NCBI GenBank assembly: GCA_903822495.1
Contig: CAIJPD010000022.1
Span: 112,784 to 176,783, forward strand
Direction: 5' to 3'
DNA length: 64,000 nucleotides
From: an uncultured Chloroflexota bacterium
GTDB lineage: Bacteria > Chloroflexota > Limnocylindria > Limnocylindrales > CSP1-4
Part shown: positions 25,523 to 34,861 of the stretch, in pieces
Position numbering within the stretch: position 1 is the stretch's first letter
Layout of the letters: each line of letters starts with the position of its first letter
Program-made: the position numbers and the translations under genes
Notes under the pieces: generated by a model
Told to the model about the DNA's origin: nothing
Databases searched by the model: none
The model's input: only the letters and a program-made list of their open reading frames with translations

Positions 25523-26992
25523 GTGAGCGACGCACCCGAAGAGACCCTGGACCCGGCCGACTGGGAGGAGCTCCGGGCACTCGGGCACCGCATGCTCGAC
25601 GACATGGTCGACTACCTCCGGGACGTGCGCGATCGACCGGTCTGGCAGCCGCCGACGCCGGCGGCCCACGCATTGATCGCCGGCCCGCTCCCGCGCGACC
25701 CGTCGCCTGCTGGCGCGGTCTACGACGACTTCCGGGCCGCCATCCTGCCCTTCCCCACCGGGAACACCCATCCCCGGTTCTGGGGCTGGGTGATGGGCAC
25801 GGGAACGCCGTTCGCCATGCTTGCCGACATGCTGGCGTCCGGGATGAACGCCCACGTCGCGGGCTATGACCAGGCCGCCAGCCACGTGGAGCGACAGGCG
25901 CTGGACTGGCTCAAGGAGCTGCTGGGCTTCCCACTGGGCGCCGGCGGCCTGCTGGTCGGCGGCGGCTCCATGGCCAACCTGCTCGGCGTGGCGACGGCCC
26001 GACACGCACGAGCCGGGTTCGACATCCGGGCTAACGGCCTCCAGGCGGACCACCCGGCGCTGGTCCTGTACGCCTCCACCGAGACGCACAGCTGGGTCCA
26101 GAAGGCGGCGGAGCTGCTGGGGATCGGGACGGCGAACCTGCGGCGGATCGCGGTGGACGCGGAGTTCCGGATGGACCCGGCGGCGCTCCGCGCCGCCATC
26201 GCGGCGGATCGCGCGGCCGGACGGCGCCCCTTCTGCGTGGTCGGCACCGCGGGCACCGTCAACACGGGCGCCACCGATGACCTCGTGGCGCTCCGTGAGA
26301 TCTGCGACGCCGAGGGCCTGTGGCTGCACGTGGACGGGGCGTTCGGCGCGCTGGCCGCGCTGTCACCCGCGCATCGCGACCGGGTGGCCGGCCTCGGCGG
26401 CGCCGATTCGCTGGCCTTCGACCTCCACAAGTGGATGTATCTCCCCTTCGAGGCCGGGTGCGTGCTGGTCCGCGACGCCGCCGTCCAGCGGGCCGCCTTC
26501 GCGCTCACGCCCAGCTACCTCCGTCCCGTGGGTCGCGGGCCCGCCGCGGGGCCGATGGAGTTCGCCGACGTCGGCGTCGACCTCTCGCGCGGGTTCCGGG
26601 CGCTGCGCGTCTGGATGTCGCTGCGCCACCACGGCAGCGATACGTTCGGGCGCCTGATCGGCCAGAACATCGAGCAGGCCCGCTATCTCGCCGCCCGCAT
26701 CGACGCCGAGCAGGAGCTGGAGCTGCTGGCGCCGGTGGCGATGAACGTCGTCTGCTTCCGGTACGTCCCAACGGGGCCGACGCGGGCGGGCGACGCCCTG
26801 GACGCCCTGAACACCGAGGTCCTGCTCCGACTCCAGGAATCGGGCGTGGCGGTCCCATCGAGCACCTCGATCGGCGGCCGCTTCGCCATCCGCGTCGCCA
26901 TCACCAACCACCGCAGCCGGCGCGCGGACTTCGACCTCCTCGTGAGCGAGGTGCTGGCCCACGGCAGGGCCGTCGCGCGGCTGGCCACCTGA
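25523..26992 (+). CDS. PLP-dependent (aromatic) amino-acid decarboxylase
   Basis: A 489-residue group II decarboxylase. Landmarks are NTHPRFWGWV (substrate pocket), GGGSMANL (phosphate-binding), VGTAGTVNTGATDDL, HVDGAFGA and the Schiff-base lysine K303 in DLHKWMY. This pattern fits the aromatic-L-amino-acid/tyrosine/glutamate decarboxylase family, which releases CO2 from amino acids to give amines. The substrate cannot be decided from motifs alone. The start is GTG. It is monocistronic, converging on the histidine kinase gene 17 bp away. Confidence 0.9.
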   Translation: MSDAPEETLDPADWEELRALGHRMLDDMVDYLRDVRDRPVWQPPTPAAHALIAGPLPRDPSPAGAVYDDFRAAILPFPTGNTHPRFWGWVMGTGTPFAMLADMLASGMNAHVAGYDQAASHVERQALDWLKELLGFPLGAGGLLVGGGSMANLLGVATARHARAGFDIRANGLQADHPALVLYASTETHSWVQKAAELLGIGTANLRRIAVDAEFRMDPAALRAAIAADRAAGRRPFCVVGTAGTVNTGATDDLVALREICDAEGLWLHVDGAFGALAALSPAHRDRVAGLGGADSLAFDLHKWMYLPFEAGCVLVRDAAVQRAAFALTPSYLRPVGRGPAAGPMEFADVGVDLSRGFRALRVWMSLRHHGSDTFGRLIGQNIEQARYLAARIDAEQELELLAPVAMNVVCFRYVPTGPTRAGDALDALNTEVLLRLQESGVAVPSSTSIGGRFAIRVAITNHRSRRADFDLLVSEVLAHGRAVARLAT

Positions 26993-27009
26993 CGGACGCG
27001 GGACCGGGC

Positions 27010-28416
27010 TCAGGCCGGTCGGCGCTCGCGGGGCAGGCAGACCTCGAAGCAGGTCTCTCCGGGGCGGGACTCCACGTTGATCCGGCCGCCGTGACGGGCG
27101 ACCACGTTGTGCGAGATGTGGAGGCCCAGCCCGGTCCCGCTGCCGGGCGGCTTGGTGGTGTAGAAGGGCTCGAAGATCCGGTCCCGGATCTCTGGCGGCA
27201 TGCCGGGCCCGTTGTCGCGGATCTGGACCACGACGTCGGCGTCGCGGGCAAACGCCCGGATCCGGATCTCGCCGTTGCCGCCCAGCGCGTCGATCGCGTT
27301 GTCCAGGATGTTGGTCCAGACCTGGTTCAGCTCGCTGCCCAGGGCCTCGATCTCCGGCAGGTCCGGCTGGTACTCGCGGACCACGGTGATCCCGGCCTTG
27401 AGCTTGGAGCGCAGGATCACCAGCGTGTTGTCCAACCCCGAGCGCACGTCCAGGCGCTGCACCGGGGCCTGGTCCATGTACGAGTACTCCTTGACCGCCT
27501 TGACGATCTCGGAGATCCGGCGGGCGCCGGTGGCGACCTCGTCCACCAGGGCGTAGACCGCGCTGCCCGAGGCGACCCAGGCCACGACGCGGCTCAGCCC
27601 GTCGCCCGGGAACTCCGCCTCGATCCGCTCCAGGAAGGCGCGGTCCCAGCCGCCGGCGACGAGGGCCGACGCGATCTCGCCCGCGTTGGCCACGTCTCGC
27701 CTGGCCAGGAAGGTCTCCAGCTCCCACGCCAGGTCGCTCGCGTCCAGCGGGTCCAGGGTCACCGGCGTGCCGGCGTGCCGGGCCACCTCGGCGCCCAGGT
27801 CCGCCACGATCTCCGCCCGGGCCTGGTCCTCCACCACGGCGCCCAGCGCCCCGGTGGCGGTCGACCAACGGTTCAGCTGGTCCTTGAGCAGCCCCGCGCT
27901 CCGCTGGACCGCGGCCGCGGGATTGTTCAACTCATGGGCCAGCCCGGCCGAGAGCGTCCCGAGGGCCGCCAGCTTGTCGCGCTCGCGCAGCATGGATTCC
28001 GTGTTGCGGAGGCGGCCCATGACGGTCCGGAGCATGGACAGGGTGGCGGACGGACGGGTGCGCAGCAGCTCCAGGATCTCGTCGCGTGCGATCCGGATGA
28101 CCCTCGCCTGCGCGACCGACCTGACCGAGGCGTTCCGCGGCTGCGCCTCGAAGATCGCCATCTCGCCGACGATCTCGCCGGGGCCAAGGACCGCGATGGG
28201 GACTTCGGCCGTGCGCGATCGTTTCACGACCTGTAGCTCGCCCGACACGATCACGAAGAGCGCGTCGCCGGGCTCACCCTCGCTGGCCAGCAGGTCGCCG
28301 GCGGCCAGCTCCACGGGCTCGCCGCTGCCGGCGATCCACGAGAGGTCCTCCTCGGAGAGCTCGGCGAAGAGCGGCACCCGCCGCAGCAGCGCGCGGTCGG
28401 CATCGGAGGCGGTCAT
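27010..28416 (-). CDS. cyclic-nucleotide-binding sensor histidine kinase
   Basis: A 468-residue soluble protein. Residues ~15-125 form a cNMP-binding domain (VELAAGDLLASEGEPGDALFVIVSG, then VPIAVLGPGEIVGEMAIFE). The H-box is GLAHELNNP, and the ATPase has NILDNAIDAL, IRDNGPGMP and GTGLGLHIS. It should autophosphorylate on His in response to a cyclic nucleotide and signal to the response regulator/reductase fusion encoded 10 bp upstream. No transmembrane segment is present. Start ATG 28416 begins directly before the binding domain. Confidence 0.9.
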   Translation of the reverse strand: MTASDADRALLRRVPLFAELSEEDLSWIAGSGEPVELAAGDLLASEGEPGDALFVIVSGELQVVKRSRTAEVPIAVLGPGEIVGEMAIFEAQPRNASVRSVAQARVIRIARDEILELLRTRPSATLSMLRTVMGRLRNTESMLRERDKLAALGTLSAGLAHELNNPAAAVQRSAGLLKDQLNRWSTATGALGAVVEDQARAEIVADLGAEVARHAGTPVTLDPLDASDLAWELETFLARRDVANAGEIASALVAGGWDRAFLERIEAEFPGDGLSRVVAWVASGSAVYALVDEVATGARRISEIVKAVKEYSYMDQAPVQRLDVRSGLDNTLVILRSKLKAGITVVREYQPDLPEIEALGSELNQVWTNILDNAIDALGGNGEIRIRAFARDADVVVQIRDNGPGMPPEIRDRIFEPFYTTKPPGSGTGLGLHISHNVVARHGGRINVESRPGETCFEVCLPRERRPA

Positions 28417-28426
28417 GGGCGGCGGA

Positions 28427-30088
28427 TCACTGGTCGGCGAGGACCTGGTGGACGAACCTGACGGCCATGGCGCCCTCGCCGACGGCCGAGGCGATCCGCT
28501 TGACGGAGTTGGACCGGACATCTCCGGCACACAGGATCCCCGGCACGTTGGTCTCGAGCAGGAACGGCTGACGCGTCAGCTTCCAGCCCGGCGGAAACTC
28601 GCCTGCGGGCGCGAGGTCGACGCCCGTGACGACAAAGCCGCCCTCGTCACGCTTGACCAGGTCGCCCAGCCAGTCCGTACGGGGCGCCTGCCCGATGAAG
28701 ACGAACATCGCGGCGACCGGCAGGGTCCCGCGTGACCGATCGGCCCGCTCCTCCACGTCCACGGATTCCAGCACCTGGTCGCCGTGCACGCCCACGACGG
28801 CGACGTTGGTGCGCACCGTGATGTTGGGCGTGGCGCCGATCTGGTCGACCAGGTAGGCGGACATCCCCGACCCCAGGTCGCCGGCACGGACCAGGAGGGT
28901 GACGCGCTCGGCGAACCGGGCCAGGTAGACGGCGGCCTGGCCGGCCGAGTTGCCGCCCCCCAGGACGGCCACGTGGTTGCCGCGGTAGAAGGACGCCTCC
29001 GTGGTCGCGCCGCCGTAGTAGATCCCGGACCCGGTCAGGCGATCGGCATCCGGGACGTCCAGCTTCCGGTACTCGACGCCCGTCGCGACCAGCAGCGTGA
29101 GGCAGCTCACCTGCGATCCATCGGACAGCCGGACCACCTTGTACGGCTGCTCCACGGTCACGCCCATGACCTCCTGCGGGGTCAGGACCTCGGCGCCGAG
29201 GCGGCTGGCCTGGGTGACGGCCCGGCGTGCCAGGTCCGCGCCCGACAGGCCGGCGGGGAAGCCCAGGTAGTTCTCGATCCTCGAGGTGGTGCCGGCCTGC
29301 CCGCCCGGGGCCTCGCGCTCGATCATCAGGGTCTTGAGCCCCTCCGAGGCACCGTAGACGGCGGCGGCCAGGCCCGATGGCCCGCCACCCACGATGAGGA
29401 GGTCGTAGTGGGGCAACGCGGCTCGCGTGCGCAGGCCGACGCGCGCCGCGATCTCCGCGTTGGAAGGCGCGACCAGGTGTGTCCCGTCGGCAAAGACGAC
29501 GAGCGCGTCGCGGGCGGCATCCACGCCGGCGCTCGCGGCCAGCTGGGCCGCCTCCGCCTCCGTCTCGGCATCCAGCCAGCGGTACGGGATCTGGTTGCGA
29601 GCCAGGTAGTCCTTGATCTCGTGCGCCCGGGGCGACCAGCGGTGGCTGATGACCTGCACGCCCTCGTACGGCGGGCGGAAGTTGGCCTGCCAGTCGCTGA
29701 GCACGTCGTCCAGAACGGGGAAGAGCTTCTCCTCCGGCGGGTCCCAGGGCTTGAGGATGTAGTGGTCCAGCTGGACGGTGTTGATCGCCGTGATGGCGAC
29801 CTCGGTGTCCGCGTAGGCGGTCAGCAGCACCCGCTTGGCGTCGGGGTAGATCTCGCAGACCGTGGCGAGCAGCTCCACGCCGGTCATGCCCGGCATGCGC
29901 TGGTCGGAGATGATCAGCGCGACGGCCGAGCCGCGCAGCTTCAGGCGCCTGATGACATCCAGCGCGGTGGCGCCGCTGTCCGCGGCGACCACGCGATAGG
30001 CCGACCCAAACCGGCCGCGGAGGTCGCGCTCCACGGCGCGCAGGACCTGCGGATCGTCATCAACCGCGACGATGACCGGGTTCTCCAC
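28427..30088 (-). CDS. fused response regulator/thioredoxin-reductase-like flavoprotein
   Basis: A 553-residue two-part protein. The receiver domain (1-125) has the acidic VDDDP, phospho-acceptor Asp62 in ISDQRMPG, the Thr in LLTAYAD and Lys in ILKPW. A thioredoxin-like segment follows, then a thioredoxin-reductase fold with the FAD loop GGGPSGLAAAVYGAS and NAD(P) loop LGGGNSAGQAAVYLA. Where a true reductase has its CxxC pair, this one reads YYGGATTEAS, so it cannot transfer electrons by the classic dithiol. The kinase gene 10 bp downstream is the cognate partner. Confidence 0.9.
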   Translation of the reverse strand: MENPVIVAVDDDPQVLRAVERDLRGRFGSAYRVVAADSGATALDVIRRLKLRGSAVALIISDQRMPGMTGVELLATVCEIYPDAKRVLLTAYADTEVAITAINTVQLDHYILKPWDPPEEKLFPVLDDVLSDWQANFRPPYEGVQVISHRWSPRAHEIKDYLARNQIPYRWLDAETEAEAAQLAASAGVDAARDALVVFADGTHLVAPSNAEIAARVGLRTRAALPHYDLLIVGGGPSGLAAAVYGASEGLKTLMIEREAPGGQAGTTSRIENYLGFPAGLSGADLARRAVTQASRLGAEVLTPQEVMGVTVEQPYKVVRLSDGSQVSCLTLLVATGVEYRKLDVPDADRLTGSGIYYGGATTEASFYRGNHVAVLGGGNSAGQAAVYLARFAERVTLLVRAGDLGSGMSAYLVDQIGATPNITVRTNVAVVGVHGDQVLESVDVEERADRSRGTLPVAAMFVFIGQAPRTDWLGDLVKRDEGGFVVTGVDLAPAGEFPPGWKLTRQPFLLETNVPGILCAGDVRSNSVKRIASAVGEGAMAVRFVHQVLADQ

Positions 30089-30269
30089 GTGACCTCCCGC
30101 TCGCTGGGACGCGCCCGCCCGTGCCGCCGGCCGATTCCGGGCGGACTCCGGTCGTGGTGCGAGGGATGTCGCCGGTGTGGAAGTCTAGCGCGTGAACCGG
30201 GCTGACACCAACGGCCGGATCATCGCCGCGCGGGCGACGACATCGCCCGGCCCCGGGCAGGACAGGGCG

Positions 30270-30298
30270 TTGACAGCGCCGCGAACGGGCCTTACCGT
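30270..30298 (+). promoter_or_regulatory. promoter of the ArsR-YCII genes
   Basis: A consensus TTGACA (30270-30275) is followed after 17 bp by TACCGT (30293-30298), which keeps the key T, A and final T of a -10 box. The operator-like dyad at 30297-30314 begins within the -10 element. Confidence 0.55.
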
Positions 30299-30314
30299 TC
30301 ACCACATGGTGAAC
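30297..30314. promoter_or_regulatory. operator candidate for the ArsR-type regulator
   Basis: GTTCACC and GGTGAAC form perfect 7-bp arms with a 4-bp spacer, overlapping the -10 and expected transcription start. ArsR-family repressors bind such dyads. It also covers an upstream ATG (30306), arguing that the real start is the later one. Confidence 0.6.
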
Positions 30315-30332
30315 TCTCAAGGAGGTCCGGCC

Positions 30333-30689
30333 ATGGTCGAGGCCCCGGATGACCTGGATCGGCTGTTCGCGGCACTGGCCAATCGCCATCGGCGGGAGAT
30401 GGTCCGCCTGCTCAGCCTCCAGCCGTACTCCATCAGCCGGCTGGCGGGCCTCCGCGGGCTGTCCCTTCCCGCGATGAACAAGCACGTCGGGGTCCTGGAG
30501 GCGGCCGGCCTGGTCCGGCGCCGGAAGCTTGGCCGGACCACCTTTCTGGCGTTCGACCGGACGGCCATGCGAAGCCTCCAGTCCTGGCTCGGCGAGTTCC
30601 ACGCGTACTGGGGCACGGAGAAGGAGACCCTCGACAACTACGAGCCGTTTCTGGCCAGCGAACCATCGACCGGGAGGGAAAGATCGTGA
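30333..30689 (+). CDS. ArsR-family transcriptional regulator
   Basis: A 118-residue winged-helix protein: DRLFAALANRHRREMVRLLS, then YSISRLAGLRGLSLPAMNKHVGVLEAAGLV as the recognition helix, and RRRKLGRTTFLAF as the wing. It has no metal-binding Cys motif and belongs to the SmtB-like group often paired with SRPBCC or YCII genes. ATG 30333 has AAGGAGG seven bases upstream; the earlier ATG at 30306 lies inside the operator dyad. Likely it represses itself and the YCII genes downstream. Its stop overlaps the next start by GTGA. Confidence 0.85.
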   Translation: MVEAPDDLDRLFAALANRHRREMVRLLSLQPYSISRLAGLRGLSLPAMNKHVGVLEAAGLVRRRKLGRTTFLAFDRTAMRSLQSWLGEFHAYWGTEKETLDNYEPFLASEPSTGRERS

Positions 30690-30976
30690 AGAAGTTCCTG
30701 CTGCTCTTCTACGGCTACGAGGAGCCGACCGCCGAGGTCATGGCCGCCTGGCAAGGCTGGTTCGCCAAGGTCGCCGACCACTTCGTGGACAGCGGGAATC
30801 CGCTGGGCAACTGCCTCGAGGTCACCAAGGCCGGAACCCGCGAGCTCTCCCCCGACATGGGAGCCGCGACCGGCTACTCGATCATCTCCGCGGCCAGCCG
30901 CGAGGAGGCGGAGCGCCTGCTCGAGGGCTGCCCGATCATCTCGAGCGCCCGGCTGTACGAGGCGATGCAGATGTAG
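30686..30976 (+). CDS. YCII-related protein, 96 aa
   Basis: A small dimeric alpha/beta-barrel protein of the YCII/DGPF type: KKFLLLFYGYEEPTAEVMAAW at the start, TGYSIISAASREEAERLLEGCPII later. The catalytic role of the family is poorly known; members act as small oxidoreductase- or dehydrochlorinase-like proteins or modulators of sigma factors. The GTG start overlaps the ArsR stop, so the two are co-translated. Confidence 0.75.
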   Translation: MKKFLLLFYGYEEPTAEVMAAWQGWFAKVADHFVDSGNPLGNCLEVTKAGTRELSPDMGAATGYSIISAASREEAERLLEGCPIISSARLYEAMQM

Positions 30977-31080
30977 GACGCCACCCACTCAGATCCCTGC
31001 GAGCCCGACCCGCGCGGTCGTGACGTCCCCCCTGGCGACCCAAGTGGGCCCCGAAGGCCCGAGAGACGAGGTCATCTGAC

Positions 31081-31392
31081 ATGGCGAACTTCCTGCTCAC
31101 CTACCACGGCGGCAAGATGCCCGAGAGCCCCGACGAGGGGGCCAAGGTCATGGCGGCCTGGGCCGCCTGGTTCGAACAGCTCGGCGGCGCGGTCGTCGAC
31201 GGCGGCAACCCCATCTCGCAGGCGCGGGCGCTCTCGCCCGACGGCTCGGTGATGGACGCCACCACGTTCCCGAGTGGCTACTCGGTCATCAGCGCCGACA
31301 GCATGGACGCGGCCGTCGAGGCGTCCAGGGGCTGCCCGGTCCTCGCGGACGGCGCCGTCGTGGTGGTGTCGGAGACGTTCAACGCGATGTAG
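31081..31392 (+). CDS. YCII-related protein, 103 aa (paralogue)
   Basis: Parallels the previous protein along its length: NFLLTYHGGKMPESPDEGAKVMAAWAAW, then SGYSVISADSMDAAVEASRGCPVL. The two are probably an old duplication and may form a heterodimer. It lies 104 bp downstream on the same strand, with GAGACGAGG before the ATG, so it may have its own leader but is likely under the same ArsR control. Confidence 0.75.
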   Translation: MANFLLTYHGGKMPESPDEGAKVMAAWAAWFEQLGGAVVDGGNPISQARALSPDGSVMDATTFPSGYSVISADSMDAAVEASRGCPVLADGAVVVVSETFNAM

Positions 31393-31484
31393 TGCACGGG
31401 CGCGCCGTCGCGCGAGCGGGATCGGCCGGCGACTCGTCGACATCGGCGGGTCGCCGCGCCGCCCCGTCAGTCCCAGCCGGGCCT

Positions 31485-32387
31485 TCAGCCGCGCGGCGGG
31501 CGCGGCACCAGCACGGGCGTGCTGGCCTTGTATGCCTCGTAGTCGGGCTGGCCGCCCCAGGTCTTGTCCGCCTTCTGCTCCAGGAGCGGCACGCCGCTGA
31601 CGCGGGTGAGCAGCAGCGTGACGAAGACCGGCGAGATCAGTGTCGCCAGCTGCCAGCCCTGGAGCACCGGGACGGCGATCAGCGCCACGCCCACCCACAG
31701 GACGATCTCGCCGAAGTAGTTCGGGTGGCGCGACCAGGCCCACAGGCCGTCGCGGATGAACCGGCCCTTGTTGGCCGGGTTTGCCCGGAAGCGGCTCTTC
31801 TGCAGGTCGGCGACGGCTTCGATCGCAAACCCGGCCGCCCACACCGCGACGCCCAGGTACTCCACGACGCCGAGCGATTGGCGCACCGTGGTGGTGATCG
31901 CGGCGAGCGCGGCGGCCAGCGTCAGGCCCACCCACAGCCCCTGCACCGTCCAGGCCACCAGGAACCGGATGGGCGACGTCTTGAGGGCATCAAACCGGAC
32001 GTCCTTGCCCACCGCGCGGATCCGGCGGACCAGGTACGTCCCCAGGCGGGCCGCCCAGACCACCACCAGGACCAGCAGCAGGATGGCGCGCGCATCAGGC
32101 GCCGGCGAGAGCGCCACCGCCAACCCGGCCACCGTGACGTAGGTCAGGCTGCCCGTCAGGTCGTAGAACCGCTCGGTCTGGCCCACGTACGCCGGGACGA
32201 AGGCCGCCCATTGGGCGGCGAAGGCCAGCCCCACGCACAGGGCGAAGACCGGCACGGAGCCCGCCAGCGCGCCACCCTGGCTGCCGGCCACGGCGACGCC
32301 CGCCCCAACCAGGACGGCGACGACGATCGCGACCACGGACGTCCCGGCCGACCGGGGCCGCTCGCCCTGCCCTTGCTGCTCTGTCAC
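31485..32387 (-). CDS. DUF1295 / steroid 5-alpha-reductase-like membrane protein
   Basis: A 300-residue protein with about six to seven transmembrane helices. The diagnostic C-terminal motif is present: GLWAWSRHPNYFGEIVLWVG, then SGVPLLEQKADKTWGGQPDYEAYK. The family includes NAD(P)H-dependent membrane reductases and isoprenylcysteine-methyltransferase relatives; the lipid substrate is unknown. GTG at 32387 with GGGAGGGAG upstream is the best start; the longer frame adds a low-complexity leader. Confidence 0.8.
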   Translation of the reverse strand: MTEQQGQGERPRSAGTSVVAIVVAVLVGAGVAVAGSQGGALAGSVPVFALCVGLAFAAQWAAFVPAYVGQTERFYDLTGSLTYVTVAGLAVALSPAPDARAILLLVLVVVWAARLGTYLVRRIRAVGKDVRFDALKTSPIRFLVAWTVQGLWVGLTLAAALAAITTTVRQSLGVVEYLGVAVWAAGFAIEAVADLQKSRFRANPANKGRFIRDGLWAWSRHPNYFGEIVLWVGVALIAVPVLQGWQLATLISPVFVTLLLTRVSGVPLLEQKADKTWGGQPDYEAYKASTPVLVPRPPRG

Positions 32388-32580
32388 GACGCTCCCTCCC
32401 TCCGCCCGGGCCACTGGGAGGCGGGCCCGATCCCCGTCATGATGACATCCCGGCCCCGGACCTCGGTCAGCGCCTGGTCCCGGGCCCGCCTCCCGGAGGT
32501 CGTCGTCGCCGTCGCCCCACCCCCGCGAGCGAGGCTGCCGGGTGCCCAGCCCGATGCGCAAGACCCGGATCCCGGCCGCC

Positions 32581-33807
32581 TCAACCTGCTGCGTCGGATC
32601 GGGCCTCCATCGTTCGGGGCGCCAGCCGGGCCGCGCCTGGGTCCAGCCCGGCGAGAATCCCGTCCGCCTTGGGTGCGGGAAGCTGGGGCTCGCCGTCGCC
32701 TTCAGCCGCGCACTCCGCGAGCCTGGCGTCCAACCCGGCCAGCAGGCCCGGGATGTGCGCCCGGAGGGCCGCCCCGTAGGCCGGCCCGATCTCCGCCATC
32801 GCGGCCTGCTCGCGCTTCGTGGCGGGCGCGGCGAACCGGATGTGGACGAGCGTACCGGCCGGCGTGGGCTCCAGCTCGATCGTGTGCAACGCCCTCACGG
32901 GCCCGCCGGGGGTGTGGATGACGGTCCGGTCCGTGACGTAGTCATAGGGTCGCCAGTCCAGGATCTCCTCGATCACGGCGTCCTTGCCGTGCATGCAGTG
33001 GTTGGACGACCCGGGGCCGCGCCGACCGCCGGTCGCGCCCCGGATGGAGACGGCCGTGACCCACGGCTGCCAGGCCATCCGCTGCCCGGGCCTGGTGAGG
33101 TACTCCCAGGCGATCTGCGGCGGCACGCCGGTTGGCACCGCGAGGTCGAGGATGGAGTCCTCCGGCGAGACGCGGACGCGGCCGCGCGCCTCCTCCTCCC
33201 GCCAGCGCCGCTCCAGGTCGTGGGCCCACCCCGGTACGTCGCCGATCCGGTCGTACGTCTCCGTGTGGGGGCGCATGCCCAGCGCCGCCGGATCGAGGCC
33301 GGCGGCGTCGGTGCAGCGCTGGGTGATGAGGGCGTAGGCCGGCATGTCCAGCCGGTCCACCACGTCGTTCTTGAGGATCCGGTGCGCGACGATCACGTCC
33401 GAGCCCAGCAGTTCCTGGCGGCCGGCGACCTTCTGGATGATCGCGGCGCCGTGGTGGACGACGAACTTGAGGTCGAGGTCGGGGATCCGGCGGCACGCGT
33501 TGCACTCGCACGAGGTGGCCTGCCGGACGTCGCGCCGTCGTCGCCGGAAGCCGAAGTAGCAGCGTTCGATGGTGTCGAGGAGCATTGAGCCGTCGATGGA
33601 TTCGCCGATGGCGTAGGTGAAGGCCGCGTCGCCTTCGAGCTTGGCGAGCCGGAACCCCGGCCGCAGGGCCGACACCACGGCGCCGATCAGGTCGGCCAGG
33701 ATGTCCTGGGCGTGATCCAGCTCGACCTCGGCGAGGTACCCGGTATAGCCCGAGATGTCGGCGATCAGGAAGGTGGCGGGCTGGGCGGCTGAGAGCATCG
33801 CCGGCAC
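32581..33807 (-). CDS. DUF2652 cyclase-like protein with SRPBCC domain
   Basis: A 408-residue soluble protein. The N-terminal ~200 residues are a class III cyclase-like DUF2652 domain: FLIADISGYTGYL holds the first metal Asp, KLEGDAAFTY the second, followed by a Cys-rich loop (CECNACRRIPDLD). The C-terminal ~170 residues look like an SRPBCC/START lipid-binding fold (VPPQIAWEYLTRPGQRMAW, GTLVHIRFAAP). The Asn/Arg pair needed for catalysis is not obvious, so it may be a nucleotide- or ligand-sensing relic of a cyclase. Confidence 0.7.
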   Translation of the reverse strand: MPAMLSAAQPATFLIADISGYTGYLAEVELDHAQDILADLIGAVVSALRPGFRLAKLEGDAAFTYAIGESIDGSMLLDTIERCYFGFRRRRRDVRQATSCECNACRRIPDLDLKFVVHHGAAIIQKVAGRQELLGSDVIVAHRILKNDVVDRLDMPAYALITQRCTDAAGLDPAALGMRPHTETYDRIGDVPGWAHDLERRWREEEARGRVRVSPEDSILDLAVPTGVPPQIAWEYLTRPGQRMAWQPWVTAVSIRGATGGRRGPGSSNHCMHGKDAVIEEILDWRPYDYVTDRTVIHTPGGPVRALHTIELEPTPAGTLVHIRFAAPATKREQAAMAEIGPAYGAALRAHIPGLLAGLDARLAECAAEGDGEPQLPAPKADGILAGLDPGAARLAPRTMEARSDAAG

Positions 33808-33881
33808 TATACGGTCGTGCGCGACGGACGAGCGCTACGGCTCCCCGCCCGACTGCGGCCCGCCCGCCCGCAGACGGCCCG

Positions 33882-34346
33882 TCAGACGAGGACGGCGTCC
33901 CCCACGCGGATCGTCCCGCCGGACACGATCTCCACGCGGATCCCGGCCCGGTCCTCCAGCACCGCCCTGAGCCCGGGGCGGCCGGTGACGCGCTCCAGGT
34001 GGCCACACGGCGGGCACGGTCGGATGGAGCGGAGTTGGACGTCGCCGATCGCGAACTCCTTGCCCTCCAGGGCGCCCAGGTCCACGCCGCGCACGACCAC
34101 GTTGCGGCGGTGCTCGCCGGGCGCCATTGGCCAGCCCTCGGCGGCGATCGCCTCCAGATCCTCGGCCGCGATGAGCGTCACGTGGCGGTCCGGGCCGGGC
34201 TTGGCGGAGTACGTGCCCACCCCCAGCTCGTAGCGGTCGCCGGCGAGGCCACGACCGGTGACGGCCTCGGCCGACTCGACCGCGCGGAGCGGGCGCGTGG
34301 CGTCGTCCGTGACAAAGATGGCTTCGACGTGCGGCTGGCTGGTCAT
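33882..34346 (-). CDS. MOSC-domain protein
   Basis: A 154-residue stand-alone MOSC domain: GRGLAGDRYELGVGTYS, the glutamate-rich AAEDLEAIAAEG, HRRNVVVRGVDLGALEG and IRPCPPCGHLERVTG. MOSC proteins carry sulfur on a conserved Cys, here one of the two in PCPPC, and act in molybdenum-cofactor sulfuration or N-hydroxylated-base detoxification. The length is that of a YiiM-like single-domain member. The start was placed at the ATG of MTSQPHVEA. Confidence 0.85.
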   Translation of the reverse strand: MTSQPHVEAIFVTDDATRPLRAVESAEAVTGRGLAGDRYELGVGTYSAKPGPDRHVTLIAAEDLEAIAAEGWPMAPGEHRRNVVVRGVDLGALEGKEFAIGDVQLRSIRPCPPCGHLERVTGRPGLRAVLEDRAGIRVEIVSGGTIRVGDAVLV

Positions 34347-34399
34347 GCACGGAGGATAGCAGCGGCTTGGGCGCGGCTCCCGCAGGTTCGCACGCCGGC

Positions 34400-34780
34400 T
34401 CAGCGCTTGGGCTGCACCACGGCCAGGACATTTCGGCTGGGATCGATGAACCACGCCGCCCATGAGTGGCCCATGTCGGCGACGCCGTCCGTGGTCACCG
34501 GGTCGGGCGCCTGGTACTCCTCGATCCGGACGCCGCGCGCGCGCAGGTCGGCGATGGCCGCCGCGATATCGGGGACGCGCCACGCGACCTGTGTCTGCGT
34601 GTCCGACGTCCCCACCGTGCTCCGGGAGATGGTGAGCGTCGTGGTCCCACCCGAGCGCAGGACGATCCGCTCCTCGTCCTCCGCCGCGATCTCCAGCCCC
34701 AGCGTGTCGTGGTAGAAGGCGCGGCTGGCGGCCATGTGGGTCGACAGCAGGATCGGAAACACGGGATGATCGCCGAGCAT
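34400..34780 (-). CDS. VOC-superfamily (glyoxalase-like) protein
   Basis: A 126-residue protein with two beta-alpha-beta-beta-beta modules: FPILLSTHMAASRAFYHDTLGLEI, and DMGHSWAAWFIDPSRNVLAVVQ at the end. It lacks some metal-ligand positions of glyoxalase I, so the reaction is uncertain; bleomycin-resistance-like binding or dioxygenase activity are alternatives. GAGGAGGG lies eight bases before the ATG. It is divergent from the aldose epimerase gene. Confidence 0.8.
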   Translation of the reverse strand: MLGDHPVFPILLSTHMAASRAFYHDTLGLEIAAEDEERIVLRSGGTTTLTISRSTVGTSDTQTQVAWRVPDIAAAIADLRARGVRIEEYQAPDPVTTDGVADMGHSWAAWFIDPSRNVLAVVQPKR

Positions 34781-34861
34781 GAACGTCCCTCCTCGCCCTG
34801 GACCGTCGTCGGTCACCCGCCAGTCTGACGCGCCGCGCAAGCGGCGCCGGGTGGCGGGCCG

